This document shows, in pieces, positions 6,981 through 14,150 of a DNA stretch of 27,312 bases. Source of the DNA: an uncultured Treponema sp. Its GTDB lineage: Bacteria; Spirochaetota; Spirochaetia; Treponematales; Treponemataceae. The position numbers were made by a program, and so were the translations under genes. The notes under the pieces were generated by a model that was given only the letters and a program-made list of their open reading frames with translations, was not told the DNA's origin and did no database searches. The stretch lies in NCBI GenBank assembly GCA_937901865.1, contig CALDID010000322.1:1-27312 (forward strand), read 5' to 3'. Numbering within the stretch: position 1 is the stretch's first letter; the number at the start of each line of letters is the position of its first letter.

Positions 6981-7049
6981 GACGACACTTAGTAAAAAGT
7001 ATCATTCAAAAATGGCATTTTAATCTTACTTTTTTTCAAGTGTCCCGTC
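6981..7049. repeat. 69-bp long imperfect inverted repeat
   Basis: GACACTT (6984-6990) pairs with AAGTGTC (7038-7044). After a symmetric 3/3 internal loop, AAAAAGTA (6994-7001) pairs with TACTTTTT (7027-7034). Outside these, GAC (6981-6983) can pair with GTC (7047-7049) across a CC bulge. It lies between the immA-like gene and the HU-like gene and contains no gene. It could be a processed RNA hairpin, a transcription barrier or a small MITE-like relic. Confidence 0.55.
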
Positions 7050-7057
7050 AAGCGTGA

Positions 7058-7078
7058 AAAACTGGTAGAAACAGTTTT
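7058..7078 (+). other. Small hairpin in the leader of the HU-like gene
   Basis: AAAACTG (7058-7064) and CAGTTTT (7072-7078) form a 7-bp stem with a 7-nt loop, followed by AATTCTTTTT. It could be a weak terminator or a leader structure about 43 nt before the HU-like start codon. No convincing promoter could be placed between here and 7122. Confidence 0.35.
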
Positions 7079-7121
7079 AATTCTTTTTAATAGCTTGAAA
7101 TAGAGCTTTGAGGACATAGAG

Positions 7122-7883
7122 ATGAGTAATACTACAGTCATTGATTATTCAGATACAAATGGTGCTGGAACGGTAACTATTGTAAACAATCCGTTCAGCA
7201 ATGGAAAAAAGTATAATGCAAAGTTCGACCGCGTTACCGTGAACATCGATAACTTGATTGCACGCATTGAGAAAAAGGGCTTAGACACAGATACTTTTGC
7301 GCTCAAGCATAGTGCTTCTTTGTTCAAGGCGGAAATCTTGGAGGCTCTCGGCAAAGGGGAAGCGGTGAACCTGTTGGATTTGGGTGTGTTTTATATCGCG
7401 GCGAGCGCAATAGGCGACACGGTGGAAACGGTTACGATAAGCGATTTTCAAGTTCGCTTTACGCCGAGCAAACTCGCGAATGACGCTGTTTCTGCGCTGA
7501 AAGTGAAGAAGGTCGCTCTTTCTGCGCCAAGCCCGATTATTGCAACGATAACCGATTTGTATACGGGGGAAGAAACAAACGTTCTGACTCAAGGAAAATC
7601 GGTGCTTCTTTCTGGTGCGCTTCTCAAAATTACAGGGGAAGAAGGTGGCGTCTTCTTTGCTCCTGCGACGGAACAAGAAACGCCGACGGTAAACGAAGAG
7701 ATGTGGGTGAAAGTGCCTCGCTTGATTCGCAACAGTGCAAAGGAGCTTGAGTTCTATTTGCCTGAAGTGCTTGAGGCGGACAAAAAATACTGCATTGTCT
7801 TGAAGACAAACAGCTCTAAAGGCACAAACACCACCAAAAAGAGCTATACAACAGCGTACAGCTCTGTGGTGTCGCTGAAATAA
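7122..7883 (+). CDS. HU-like DNA-binding protein with DUF4469-type Ig-like C-terminus
   Basis: A 253-residue two-domain protein. Residues about 1-125 resemble the variant HU/IHF-type fold found in Bacteroidetes and treponemes (HU-DNA_bdg): A-R-I-E-K-K-G and a second half with F-K-A-E-I-L-E-A-L-G-K-G-E-A-V-N-L-L-D-L-G-V-F, comparable to the K-G-x-x-V-x-L-x-G-x-G-x-F core of HU. Residues about 135-250 look like the Ig-like DUF4469 domain usually attached to it. These proteins are thought to bind nucleic acid, but their roles are poorly described. The SD GAGGA (7110-7114) precedes the start by 7 nt. The gene ends 13 bp from the convergent ABC transporter gene with no obvious terminator between. 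Domain calls rest on pattern memory rather than a search. Confidence 0.75.
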   Translation: MSNTTVIDYSDTNGAGTVTIVNNPFSNGKKYNAKFDRVTVNIDNLIARIEKKGLDTDTFALKHSASLFKAEILEALGKGEAVNLLDLGVFYIAASAIGDTVETVTISDFQVRFTPSKLANDAVSALKVKKVALSAPSPIIATITDLYTGEETNVLTQGKSVLLSGALLKITGEEGGVFFAPATEQETPTVNEEMWVKVPRLIRNSAKELEFYLPEVLEADKKYCIVLKTNSSKGTNTTKKSYTTAYSSVVSLK

Positions 7884-7896
7884 CTAAAGCGATAGG

Positions 7897-8856
7897 TTAG
7901 AGTTGGCTGGAGTGGACGATTTTGAGAAAGATTGTTTGCTCCAGCCTTAAATTTTGGGCGGATAAGGTCGGAACGTCTACGGTGAGCTTTTCGCTTGTAG
8001 CGTCTTCTGAGATGATAAGCCGAGTGCGATTCCCTAAAAAGAGCAGAGAGATGATTTTTCCCGATATATCTGAATCTGCGATAGAAGAAAGTGAGAACCA
8101 ATCAGGGCGCACCATAACATATTCGCCTTTGAAGTGCAAAAAATTAGCCCTGCCTACAAAATCGGCTACAAACGAATCTTTCGGCGAAAAATAGATTTCT
8201 GTAGGGCTTCCCTCTTGCAGCAATTTGCCAGAGTTTATGACCGCGATTCTATCGGAAAGAGAAAGAGCTTCGTCTTGGTCGTGCGTTACATAGATAGTAG
8301 TGATTTTCAGTGTATTTTGTATTTCTTTTAGCTCTTCGCGAACTCTCTCCCTTAATTTTGCGTCTAAGCTCGATAGCGGTTCGTCCATCAAAAGCACTTT
8401 CGGGTTTTGCACCATCGCCCTCGCCAAAGCTACTCGCTGTTGCTGACCGCCAGAGAGTTCTGAAGGATATTGCTTTAAGTACGGCTCTATGTTCAGAGCT
8501 TTGCTCACCTTTTGTATTGTGCTTTCTTTTGCTTCTTTTGTGAGCTTTTCTTCGGTAAAATTGAGTGCATATGCGATATTTTGCGAAACTGTCATGTGCG
8601 GGAAAAGGGCATAATCTTGAAAAACCATACCGATTTTTCGTTTATTCGGCTCAATGCCGTTCATATTTTTGCCGTCTATATAAATTGCGCCGTCTTTTAC
8701 GTCTAAAAAGCCTGCAATTAAGCGCAAAAGTGTTGTTTTTCCGCAGCCAGAAGGACCTAAAAGAGTGGTAAAACTGCCGTCTTTGACTTCGAGAGAAAAG
8801 TTTTCTATAAGCGGTATCTTTGCATACGAAAAAGAAACGTTGTCAATTTTTACCAT
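7897..8856 (-). CDS. ABC transporter ATP-binding protein (Fe(III)/FbpC-like)
   Basis: A 319-residue ATPase that powers the importer encoded with it. All motifs are intact: Walker A G34-P-S-G-C-G-K-T-T, Q-loop Q80 in F-Q-D-Y-A-L-F-P-H, signature L134-S-G-G-Q-Q-Q-R, Walker B L-L-M-D-E-P with catalytic E159, D-loop S-S-L-D, and switch histidine H192. About 90 residues after the ATPase core resemble a TOBE-type regulatory domain, as in FbpC/PotA/MalK-like proteins. Its ATG follows the permease stop with no intervening base (TAAATG), and AAGGAG within the permease's last codons supplies the ribosome binding site. Ferric iron is the best guess from the cognate binding protein, but other small anions or cations are possible. 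Confidence 0.9.
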   Translation of the reverse strand: MVKIDNVSFSYAKIPLIENFSLEVKDGSFTTLLGPSGCGKTTLLRLIAGFLDVKDGAIYIDGKNMNGIEPNKRKIGMVFQDYALFPHMTVSQNIAYALNFTEEKLTKEAKESTIQKVSKALNIEPYLKQYPSELSGGQQQRVALARAMVQNPKVLLMDEPLSSLDAKLRERVREELKEIQNTLKITTIYVTHDQDEALSLSDRIAVINSGKLLQEGSPTEIYFSPKDSFVADFVGRANFLHFKGEYVMVRPDWFSLSSIADSDISGKIISLLFLGNRTRLIISEDATSEKLTVDVPTLSAQNLRLEQTIFLKIVHSSQL

Positions 8857-10509
8857 TTAGTTGCTCCTTAATTGCTTCCCGATTTTATTTTTAGAATATA
8901 TGAAAAAATATGAAAAAAGTTTGCCGATTCCAATGATTGCGAACGTGATGAGCGTTAATAAAAGGGCTAATGCTGCGGCATCTCCCCAAAAGCCTTGTTC
9001 TGCGAGGTTTAGGATTTTTATAGAAGTCAGCGGCGTATTAAATGATACCAAGAAAATCACTGCGCTCATCGTTCCTACTCCGCGCACAAAGTCGTATAAG
9101 AAAGAAGAGGCGAGAGCTGTTTTAGATAGCGGCAAGATTATATCTATCAAAACACGCAGTCGATTTGCTCCAGAGGTGCGCCCTGCGTCGTCAAGACTTG
9201 TTTTTATCTGTGCGAAAGAAGATGACAATATGCGATAAGAAAACGGAATGAAACCGACGGCTATTGCGATGACGATTAAAAGGCGTGAATTGTGGAAATT
9301 GAGTCGTGCGCTTGAAAGAGAGAACGCCAAGCCGAAAAGCGAGCCAGGTACGGCGGCAGGGAGCTGTATGACAATATCGATAAGTCGTTTGAGAGGGCAT
9401 TTTGTGCGATAGACGATATAGGCAGAAACAGAAGCGAACAGGGTGCTGATGAGCGCGCCCTCAAAGGCAAATTGCAAAGAGTTCTTTAGCTCTTTTGTGC
9501 ATTTTGCAAGCGTCTTTATGTGAGAAAGGGTAAACTCAGTTTTTATGCCCCATATTTTTTGAAAGCTACCTGCGATAATTGCTATGAATTGGGCTAGGAC
9601 ACACAAAGAGATGAGGGCGCAAAATAACGTAAGAAATACTTTTGAAAGGGGCGACCTTTTTTTACCTGTGGCAGAAAAGCCTTTTGAGCCGACAGCGGAA
9701 AGTCGAAGCATATTTTTCTTTGTAAGCCTGTTTTGCACAAAAAACAAAACGAGAGAGGGAGCTACGAGCGTTAGACCTAAAACTGCGCTTTTGCCTGCTT
9801 TTACCCAGCCTGTAAGTTGCGTGTAAATCTCGACTGCAAGCACACGATAGCGACCTGCAACAATCATCGGATTTCCAAAATCACTCATCACAGAAACTGC
9901 GATGAACAAAAAAGAAGCGATTATTCCCGAAGAAGAAAGGGGAAGGGTAATCGTCCAAAAAATGCGCCGACCGCTTGCGCCCATTCCATAGGAGGCGAGT
10001 TCGAGCGAATGATTTATGCTCAATAGTACTTCGGAGCAAATCATATAGGAAAGCGGAAAAAAACAAAGCGATTGCGCGATGAGCAAAGCCTTAAATCCAT
10101 AGAGTGATATATCAAGGTGCAACAGTGTGTGTGTGATGAAGCCTTGACGACCGAGAAGCAAGATAAATGCAAGCCCGCCCACAAAGGGAGGCGTAATTAA
10201 ATGCAGAAGCGGCAGGGAAGCGAAAAAGTGTTTAAATGGAATATTGCCGTAAACGATGGCATAGGCGTAGATATAGCCAATTAAAACAGAAAGAGAGGTG
10301 GAGCAAATGCAAGAAACGGCGGTGTTTACCATTGCATTTTTCCATATACCTGAATGAAACACTTCGGAAAAGTCGGCTTTTGTGGGAACTAAAAGCACTT
10401 GCAAAAGCGGAAAAACAATACAAATGGCAAGAGCTATTATCACAATAGCCCAAGCCACAAAAAGAGATTTACTTTTCTCGAAAAAGATTACTTTACTTCT
10501 TTTACCCAT
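8857..10509 (-). CDS. Two-domain ABC transporter permease (FbpB-like)
   Basis: A 550-residue inner-membrane protein made of two fused permease domains, the usual form for ferric iron importers of the FbpB/AfuB class. About twelve hydrophobic segments can be seen. Each half carries an EAA loop that docks the ATPase: E-L-A-S-Y-G-M-G-A-S-G-R-R in the first half and L-D-D-A-G-R-T-S-G-A-N-R-L in the second. The start overlaps the end of the binding-protein gene by 22 bp, and no SD is obvious, so translation is probably coupled. The long insertion before the second half is rich in basic residues and serine and is presumably cytoplasmic. Confidence 0.9.
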   Translation of the reverse strand: MGKRSKVIFFEKSKSLFVAWAIVIIALAICIVFPLLQVLLVPTKADFSEVFHSGIWKNAMVNTAVSCICSTSLSVLIGYIYAYAIVYGNIPFKHFFASLPLLHLITPPFVGGLAFILLLGRQGFITHTLLHLDISLYGFKALLIAQSLCFFPLSYMICSEVLLSINHSLELASYGMGASGRRIFWTITLPLSSSGIIASFLFIAVSVMSDFGNPMIVAGRYRVLAVEIYTQLTGWVKAGKSAVLGLTLVAPSLVLFFVQNRLTKKNMLRLSAVGSKGFSATGKKRSPLSKVFLTLFCALISLCVLAQFIAIIAGSFQKIWGIKTEFTLSHIKTLAKCTKELKNSLQFAFEGALISTLFASVSAYIVYRTKCPLKRLIDIVIQLPAAVPGSLFGLAFSLSSARLNFHNSRLLIVIAIAVGFIPFSYRILSSSFAQIKTSLDDAGRTSGANRLRVLIDIILPLSKTALASSFLYDFVRGVGTMSAVIFLVSFNTPLTSIKILNLAEQGFWGDAAALALLLTLITFAIIGIGKLFSYFFIYSKNKIGKQLRSN

Positions 10510-11501
10510 TTTGCCAAAACAGCGTCTTTTTGTGCTGACGCTATATTAACATCATAATCGATTAAATCAAGATTTTCCACCCCTATGCCTCGCCCTTTTG
10601 CTTCAGGATTTACGGGAGTGGCAAAACTGATAGAAGCCATCAATTCTTGAGCTTCTTTAGAAAGCATAAAGTCTACAAACTTTTTTGCACCCTCTAGGTT
10701 CTTTGCGTTTTTCATAATCGAAATGCAGTCCACATCTCCCACAGTTTGCATAGGTGCGACAGTGGCAACATCGAAGCCTTCAGCTCTGTATTTTGCAAGC
10801 GCGTGAATATAAGAAATGCCGAGCGCATATTCTCCCGTGCCGATGAGCTTTGCAGGTGCGCTTCCTGAGTCTGGGAATTGACCGACGAGTTTTGACAATG
10901 CTAGAAGATAATTCCAACCTTGCTCATCGCCGAGCCGCTGCAGTTGGTTCTGTACAAAAAGATATGCGGTAGAAGAAGCGACTGGGTTTGTCATAACGAT
11001 TTCGCCTTTGTATTCGTCCTTGAGCAAGTCTTCCCACGTTTTAGGCTGCGGAATAGTGCCAAACTTTTCTTTGTATCGCGTTTCGTTTATGCCGATTCCG
11101 AGAGCAAGAACACAAAAGCCTGTCCATGTATTATCTTTTGCAATGGCATAGCTTGGCACGTTTTTCGCCATAGGAGATGAATACGGCTCTAACGCTCCTT
11201 CTTCGTCTGCTTGAATGTGATAGCTAGAAGCACCGCCGAGCAAAATATCTGCCTGCGGATTGTCTTTTTCGCTGATGACGCGGTTTACAAGCTCTCCTGT
11301 TGAAGCGCGCAAATAAGCGGCAGGAATACCCGTCTGCTTAGTGAAAAGCTCTGTTAATGCTTGTGTTTCTTCTTCATGAATAATAGAATAGATTTTCACT
11401 TCTGGCACATAGTTGCTTTGAGTTGTTTCCTTTTTGCTGCCGCAAGAAAAAAACGAGAGCGTTGCAAAGCATAAAGAACATAATACAAAATTTCTCTTCA
11501 T
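10488..11501 (-). CDS. Fe(III)-type ABC transporter substrate-binding lipoprotein
   Basis: A 337-residue exported binding protein of the AfuA/FbpA (COG1840) class. The signal sequence ends in L-S-F-F-S-C20, a lipobox of the relaxed spirochaete kind, so the mature protein is probably lipid-anchored. The body shows typical family segments such as V-K-I-Y-S-I-I-H-E-E-E-T, A-D-I-L-L-G-G-A-S-S, P-K-T-W-E-D-L-L, and a C-terminal A-K-K-F-V-D-F-M-L-S-K-E-A-Q. The open frame extends to 11639, but AAGGAG about 9 nt before the ATG at 11501 and the signal peptide fix that start. First gene of a three-gene operon read toward lower coordinates. No Fur-like box was recognised upstream, so iron control is not shown. 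Confidence 0.88.
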   Translation of the reverse strand: MKRNFVLCSLCFATLSFFSCGSKKETTQSNYVPEVKIYSIIHEEETQALTELFTKQTGIPAAYLRASTGELVNRVISEKDNPQADILLGGASSYHIQADEEGALEPYSSPMAKNVPSYAIAKDNTWTGFCVLALGIGINETRYKEKFGTIPQPKTWEDLLKDEYKGEIVMTNPVASSTAYLFVQNQLQRLGDEQGWNYLLALSKLVGQFPDSGSAPAKLIGTGEYALGISYIHALAKYRAEGFDVATVAPMQTVGDVDCISIMKNAKNLEGAKKFVDFMLSKEAQELMASISFATPVNPEAKGRGIGVENLDLIDYDVNIASAQKDAVLAKWVKEVK

Positions 11502-11598
11502 CTTTATAAACTCCTTAAATGGTGCTTTTAATATAAAAAGTTTGCCGCATTGTGTGTATATCCAGATTAGAAAAAAGCAGTAAAGCCAGTTTACCCAC

Positions 11599-11627
11599 TT
11601 GACATTTTTTGAATATACCTGTATTGT
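11599..11627 (+). promoter_or_regulatory. Promoter of tRNA-Leu
   Basis: Consensus TTGACA (11599-11604), 17-bp spacer, TATTGT (11622-11627), ending 12 nt before the mature tRNA 5' end. Confidence 0.7.
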
Positions 11628-11639
11628 AATCATATGCAC

Positions 11640-11721
11640 GCGGGGATGGTGGAATTGGTAGACACGCTAGCTTGAGGTGCTAGTGGCGCAAGCTGTGCCT
11701 GTTCAAGTCAGGTTCTCCGCA
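11640..11721 (+). tRNA. tRNA-Leu (anticodon GAG)
   Basis: An 82-nt class II tRNA. The acceptor arm pairs GCGGGGA (11640-11646) with TCTCCGC (11714-11720), with A11721 as discriminator. The D-arm has the usual GGTGGAATTGGTAGACACG pattern of leucine tRNAs. The anticodon arm pairs CTAGC with GCTAG around TT-GAG-GT, giving anticodon GAG at 11674-11676. A short variable stem follows and the T-arm is CCTG-TTCAAGT-CAGG. CCA is not encoded. Confidence 0.96.
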
Positions 11722-11725
11722 ATGC

Positions 11726-11759
11726 AAAGACTGAGTGAGTTTTCATTCAGTCTTTTTTT
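11726..11759 (+). terminator. Terminator of tRNA-Leu
   Basis: A 13-bp stem (11726-11738 with 11743-11755, one G-T pair), 4-nt loop and seven T at 11753-11759. Confidence 0.88.
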
Positions 11760-11800
11760 ATATAAAAATCGTGTAAGTGCTTTTATTTTTTTCGTATATT

Positions 11801-11809
11801 TGTTATGCT
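11801..11809 (+). promoter_or_regulatory. Extended -10 promoter of wHTH-LoaP pair
   Basis: TGTTATGCT (11801-11809) fits an extended -10 (TGnTATxxT). A poor -35 (TTTTAT, about 11781-11786) lies 17 bp upstream. The start codon follows 18 nt later without a clear SD. Confidence 0.45.
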
Positions 11810-11827
11810 GTTCACGGTTTGAACGAT

Positions 11828-12385
11828 ATGAATAGCGATATAGCAACACTTGAAAATATTGCCAACACTCTAAAAGCAGAACCGCTTGCAAATCAGCGTA
11901 CTTTAGCAAAGAATGCAGATATGTCTGTTGGTTTGATGAATGCTGTGCTGAAACGCTTTGTAGAGCGCGGCTGGATTATGTTTACTCACGTTACAAAGCA
12001 GAAATTTTCTTATGCGATTACGCCTCAAGGATTGGCAGAATTAACAGAGCGTGGGAAAAACTTTGCCTTACGGACATTCCGTATTGCAAACACCTATAAT
12101 GAAGCAGTTTTGCAGCTTGTTTCTAGTGCTAAGCAAGCGGGAAAAACAAAGGTTATTCTTTATGGCGAAAGCTATGTAAAGTTTTTGCTTGAATATGCGT
12201 GCAAAGAAGCTAGTTTACCGCTCGAAAAAAAAGAAGATGTGGGCGAAAATCCGTGCGCTGAAAAATCAGCTCTTTTTGTGTTAGGAGAAAACTTGAGTGG
12301 CGAAGATTCGGCTCGGCTTTTGTCTTTGGGCGCAGTAAGTTTGCTTGATGTGCTTTATCAAAAAGAAAGCGAAATGGCGATATAG
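11828..12385 (+). CDS. MarR-like winged-helix regulator with C-terminal alpha/beta domain
   Basis: A 185-residue protein. Residues about 5-75 form a winged helix: N-Q-R-T-L-A-K-N-A-D-M-S-V-G-L-M-N-A-V-L-K-R-F is the helix-turn-helix, and T-K-Q-K-F-S-Y-A-I-T-P-Q-G leads into the wing. This resembles the MarR-type regulators seen next to exopolysaccharide clusters. Residues 105-185 contain K-V-I-L-Y-G-E-S-Y and S-A-L-F-V-L-G-E-N-L, suggesting a small nucleotide- or metabolite-binding alpha/beta fold; its ligand is unknown. An upstream GTG at 11777 is in frame but lies in the promoter region. The gene ends 7 nt before a NusG paralogue, so the two are co-transcribed. Confidence 0.72.
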   Translation: MNSDIATLENIANTLKAEPLANQRTLAKNADMSVGLMNAVLKRFVERGWIMFTHVTKQKFSYAITPQGLAELTERGKNFALRTFRIANTYNEAVLQLVSSAKQAGKTKVILYGESYVKFLLEYACKEASLPLEKKEDVGENPCAEKSALFVLGENLSGEDSARLLSLGAVSLLDVLYQKESEMAI

Positions 12386-12392
12386 GTGCATT

Positions 12393-12902
12393 ATGGAATA
12401 TTATTGCGCAATGGTTATGACTGGTGCGGAAAAGTCATTCAAGCAAGAAGCCGAAAAAGCCACTCGAGAAAGTTTTCCTGAATCGAAGTTTTTTTATTTT
12501 GAACGCAAATTACGGACAAATCAAGGGAAATACTTTGATGCGCCTCTTTTTCCAGGATATGTATTTTTTCAAACAGAAAAACTTTCAGATGATTTTTTCT
12601 TGTTGCTAAAGAGCATAAAAAACTTTTGCCGCGTGCTTCACTCTAATCAAGACCCTACAAAACTGCTTGGAGCAGCACTTGCCGAATTGCAAGAATATAT
12701 AAAGAAAGGGGAGTATTGGGGACTTTCTAAAGTAGAGTTTCAGGAAGGCAAGAGTGTAAAAATCATTTCGGGGCCTCTTATGGGCTTAGAAGGACGAATC
12801 TATAAAATCAACAAGAAAAAGAAGCGCATTACGATAACATCTGCTATTTTCCCTGATAAGAAATTCGATTTAATGTACGAAGATATCCGTGTCATCGAAT
12901 AA
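12393..12902 (+). CDS. NusG paralogue, LoaP/RfaH-like antiterminator
   Basis: A 169-residue protein with the two-domain plan of NusG: an N-terminal NGN domain including A-P-L-F-P-G-Y-V-F-F, a hallmark of NusG/RfaH/LoaP proteins, and a C-terminal KOW domain with I-S-G-P-L-M-G-L-E-G-R-I-Y-K-I-N. The sequence between (L-Q-E-Y-I-K-K-G-E-Y-W) resembles LoaP. The setting is not that of housekeeping nusG, which sits beside secE and rplK. Specialised paralogues bind elongating RNA polymerase and allow readthrough of long operons, usually those directly downstream. Here the stop codon is 3 bp from a convergent gene, so there is no operon behind it and it must act elsewhere or be orphaned. An AGGTG just before the ATG may be the SD. 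Confidence 0.85.
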   Translation: MEYYCAMVMTGAEKSFKQEAEKATRESFPESKFFYFERKLRTNQGKYFDAPLFPGYVFFQTEKLSDDFFLLLKSIKNFCRVLHSNQDPTKLLGAALAELQEYIKKGEYWGLSKVEFQEGKSVKIISGPLMGLEGRIYKINKKKKRITITSAIFPDKKFDLMYEDIRVIE

Positions 12903-12905
12903 TTC

Positions 12906-14150
12906 TTATTCTTTTTCGCACAGAACGCGAGAAATGCGCAGAGAATCCATTTGTGTTACGGTGAAACGGTAGCCGCTTTCGCTGACAGCCTCGTTTTTCT
13001 CTGGAATCCGCCCCAGTCGGTCGCAGATAAAGCCTGCGATTGTTTCGTTGCCGTGCGATACGAGTTTTATCTTTAAGGCATCTTCCAAATCTACTAATCG
13101 CGTAGAACCGTCGATTTCCTCTCCCTCGAACTTTTCTTCGCTGGTAAAATCTTCTTTGTCTGGGTCTGCAAAATCTCCGAAAATCTCTCGTGTGATGTCT
13201 TCGCTTGTCAAAATGCCGTCTGTTCCAGAATATTCGTCAATAACAACAACGAGAGTTTGTCGGTTTTCGATGAGCATTTGCTGAATCGAAGTCATCTTTT
13301 TTGTGCCGAGAATGAAAAGCGGGGGACGCATTACGTTGCCGAGTATAAATGATGAGCGGTCGTTTGCATAAGGAAGTAAATCCTTGATATAAATAACGCC
13401 GATAATATCGTCTAGGTCTCTTCTGTAGACAGGGAAGCGCGCAAAGCGAGTTTTTCGAGAAAGGTTCACGATATCGCTATAGGTCGCTGCTGCTGAAACT
13501 CCTACGATATTGCGTCGAGGTACCATTATGTCCACTGCTGCCAAATCGTTAAACTTGAATACTCTGTTCATCAAGTTCTTTTCGCCTGAATCTAATACTC
13601 CCTCTTCGCTTCCCACATCGAGAAACGTCTTTATTTCCTCTTCCGTGAATGATACGGCGTTTTCTTGGCTTTTCATTCCCAAAAGAGAAAGACACAGGCG
13701 CGAAAATTTGGTAAAGCATAAGACAAAAGGGGTCATCACAAAAACTAATGCTGTTATTATGCCGCTGACTGCAAAGGCAAAGGCTTCGGGGTATCGCGTG
13801 GTTATGCACTTTGGAGTGATTTCGCCAAAGACCAAAAGCAATATCGTTACAATTCCTGTAGCGAAAGCCACGCCCGCGCTTCCGAAAAGCTCTAGCGCAA
13901 GCATGGTGATGATGACAGAAAGAGCGATATTTACAAGTTCATTCGATACTAAAAGCGTATTTAATAGCCGTTCTTTGTCTTCTAAAAGCCGAGCGGTGCG
14001 AATTGCTCTTTTGTCGCCTTTGTCGCGGAGAAAGCGCACACGGAGCTTATTTGCTGCGAGAAATGCGCTTTCGCTTGCCGAAAACAAAGCCGACAGCAAT
14101 ACAAGAATAGCTGCTATGAAACTAAGGTAAATAATGCGTGCATTATCCAT
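12906..14150 (-). CDS. CorC/HlyC-family membrane protein (CNNM-CBS-CorC domains)
   Basis: A 414-residue membrane protein. Residues about 1-185 are a DUF21/CNNM transmembrane domain with L-F-S-A-S-E-S-A-F-L-A-A-N near the start and L-L-V-F-G-E-I-T-P-K in the third segment. Two CBS modules follow (about 200-325; I-M-V-P-R-R-N-I-V-G-V opens the first), then a CorC_HlyC domain to the end. Proteins of this class are linked to magnesium and cobalt export or, in older annotation, to haemolysin; the CBS pair probably senses adenine nucleotides. The stop of the upstream lipoprotein gene and this start share a base (TAATG), so translation is coupled. Ends 3 bp from the convergent NusG paralogue. Confidence 0.9.
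   Translation of the reverse strand: MDNARIIYLSFIAAILVLLSALFSASESAFLAANKLRVRFLRDKGDKRAIRTARLLEDKERLLNTLLVSNELVNIALSVIITMLALELFGSAGVAFATGIVTILLLVFGEITPKCITTRYPEAFAFAVSGIITALVFVMTPFVLCFTKFSRLCLSLLGMKSQENAVSFTEEEIKTFLDVGSEEGVLDSGEKNLMNRVFKFNDLAAVDIMVPRRNIVGVSAAATYSDIVNLSRKTRFARFPVYRRDLDDIIGVIYIKDLLPYANDRSSFILGNVMRPPLFILGTKKMTSIQQMLIENRQTLVVVIDEYSGTDGILTSEDITREIFGDFADPDKEDFTSEEKFEGEEIDGSTRLVDLEDALKIKLVSHGNETIAGFICDRLGRIPEKNEAVSESGYRFTVTQMDSLRISRVLCEKE

Noticed and set aside
11502..11639. Fur box upstream of the Fe(III)-type transporter
   Set aside because: The region is A/T-rich, but no 19-bp GATAAT-type palindrome was found.
11640..12902. Integrated element using tRNA-Leu as attachment site
   Set aside because: No integrase and no repeat of the tRNA 3' end was seen downstream; kept only as context for the LoaP pair.
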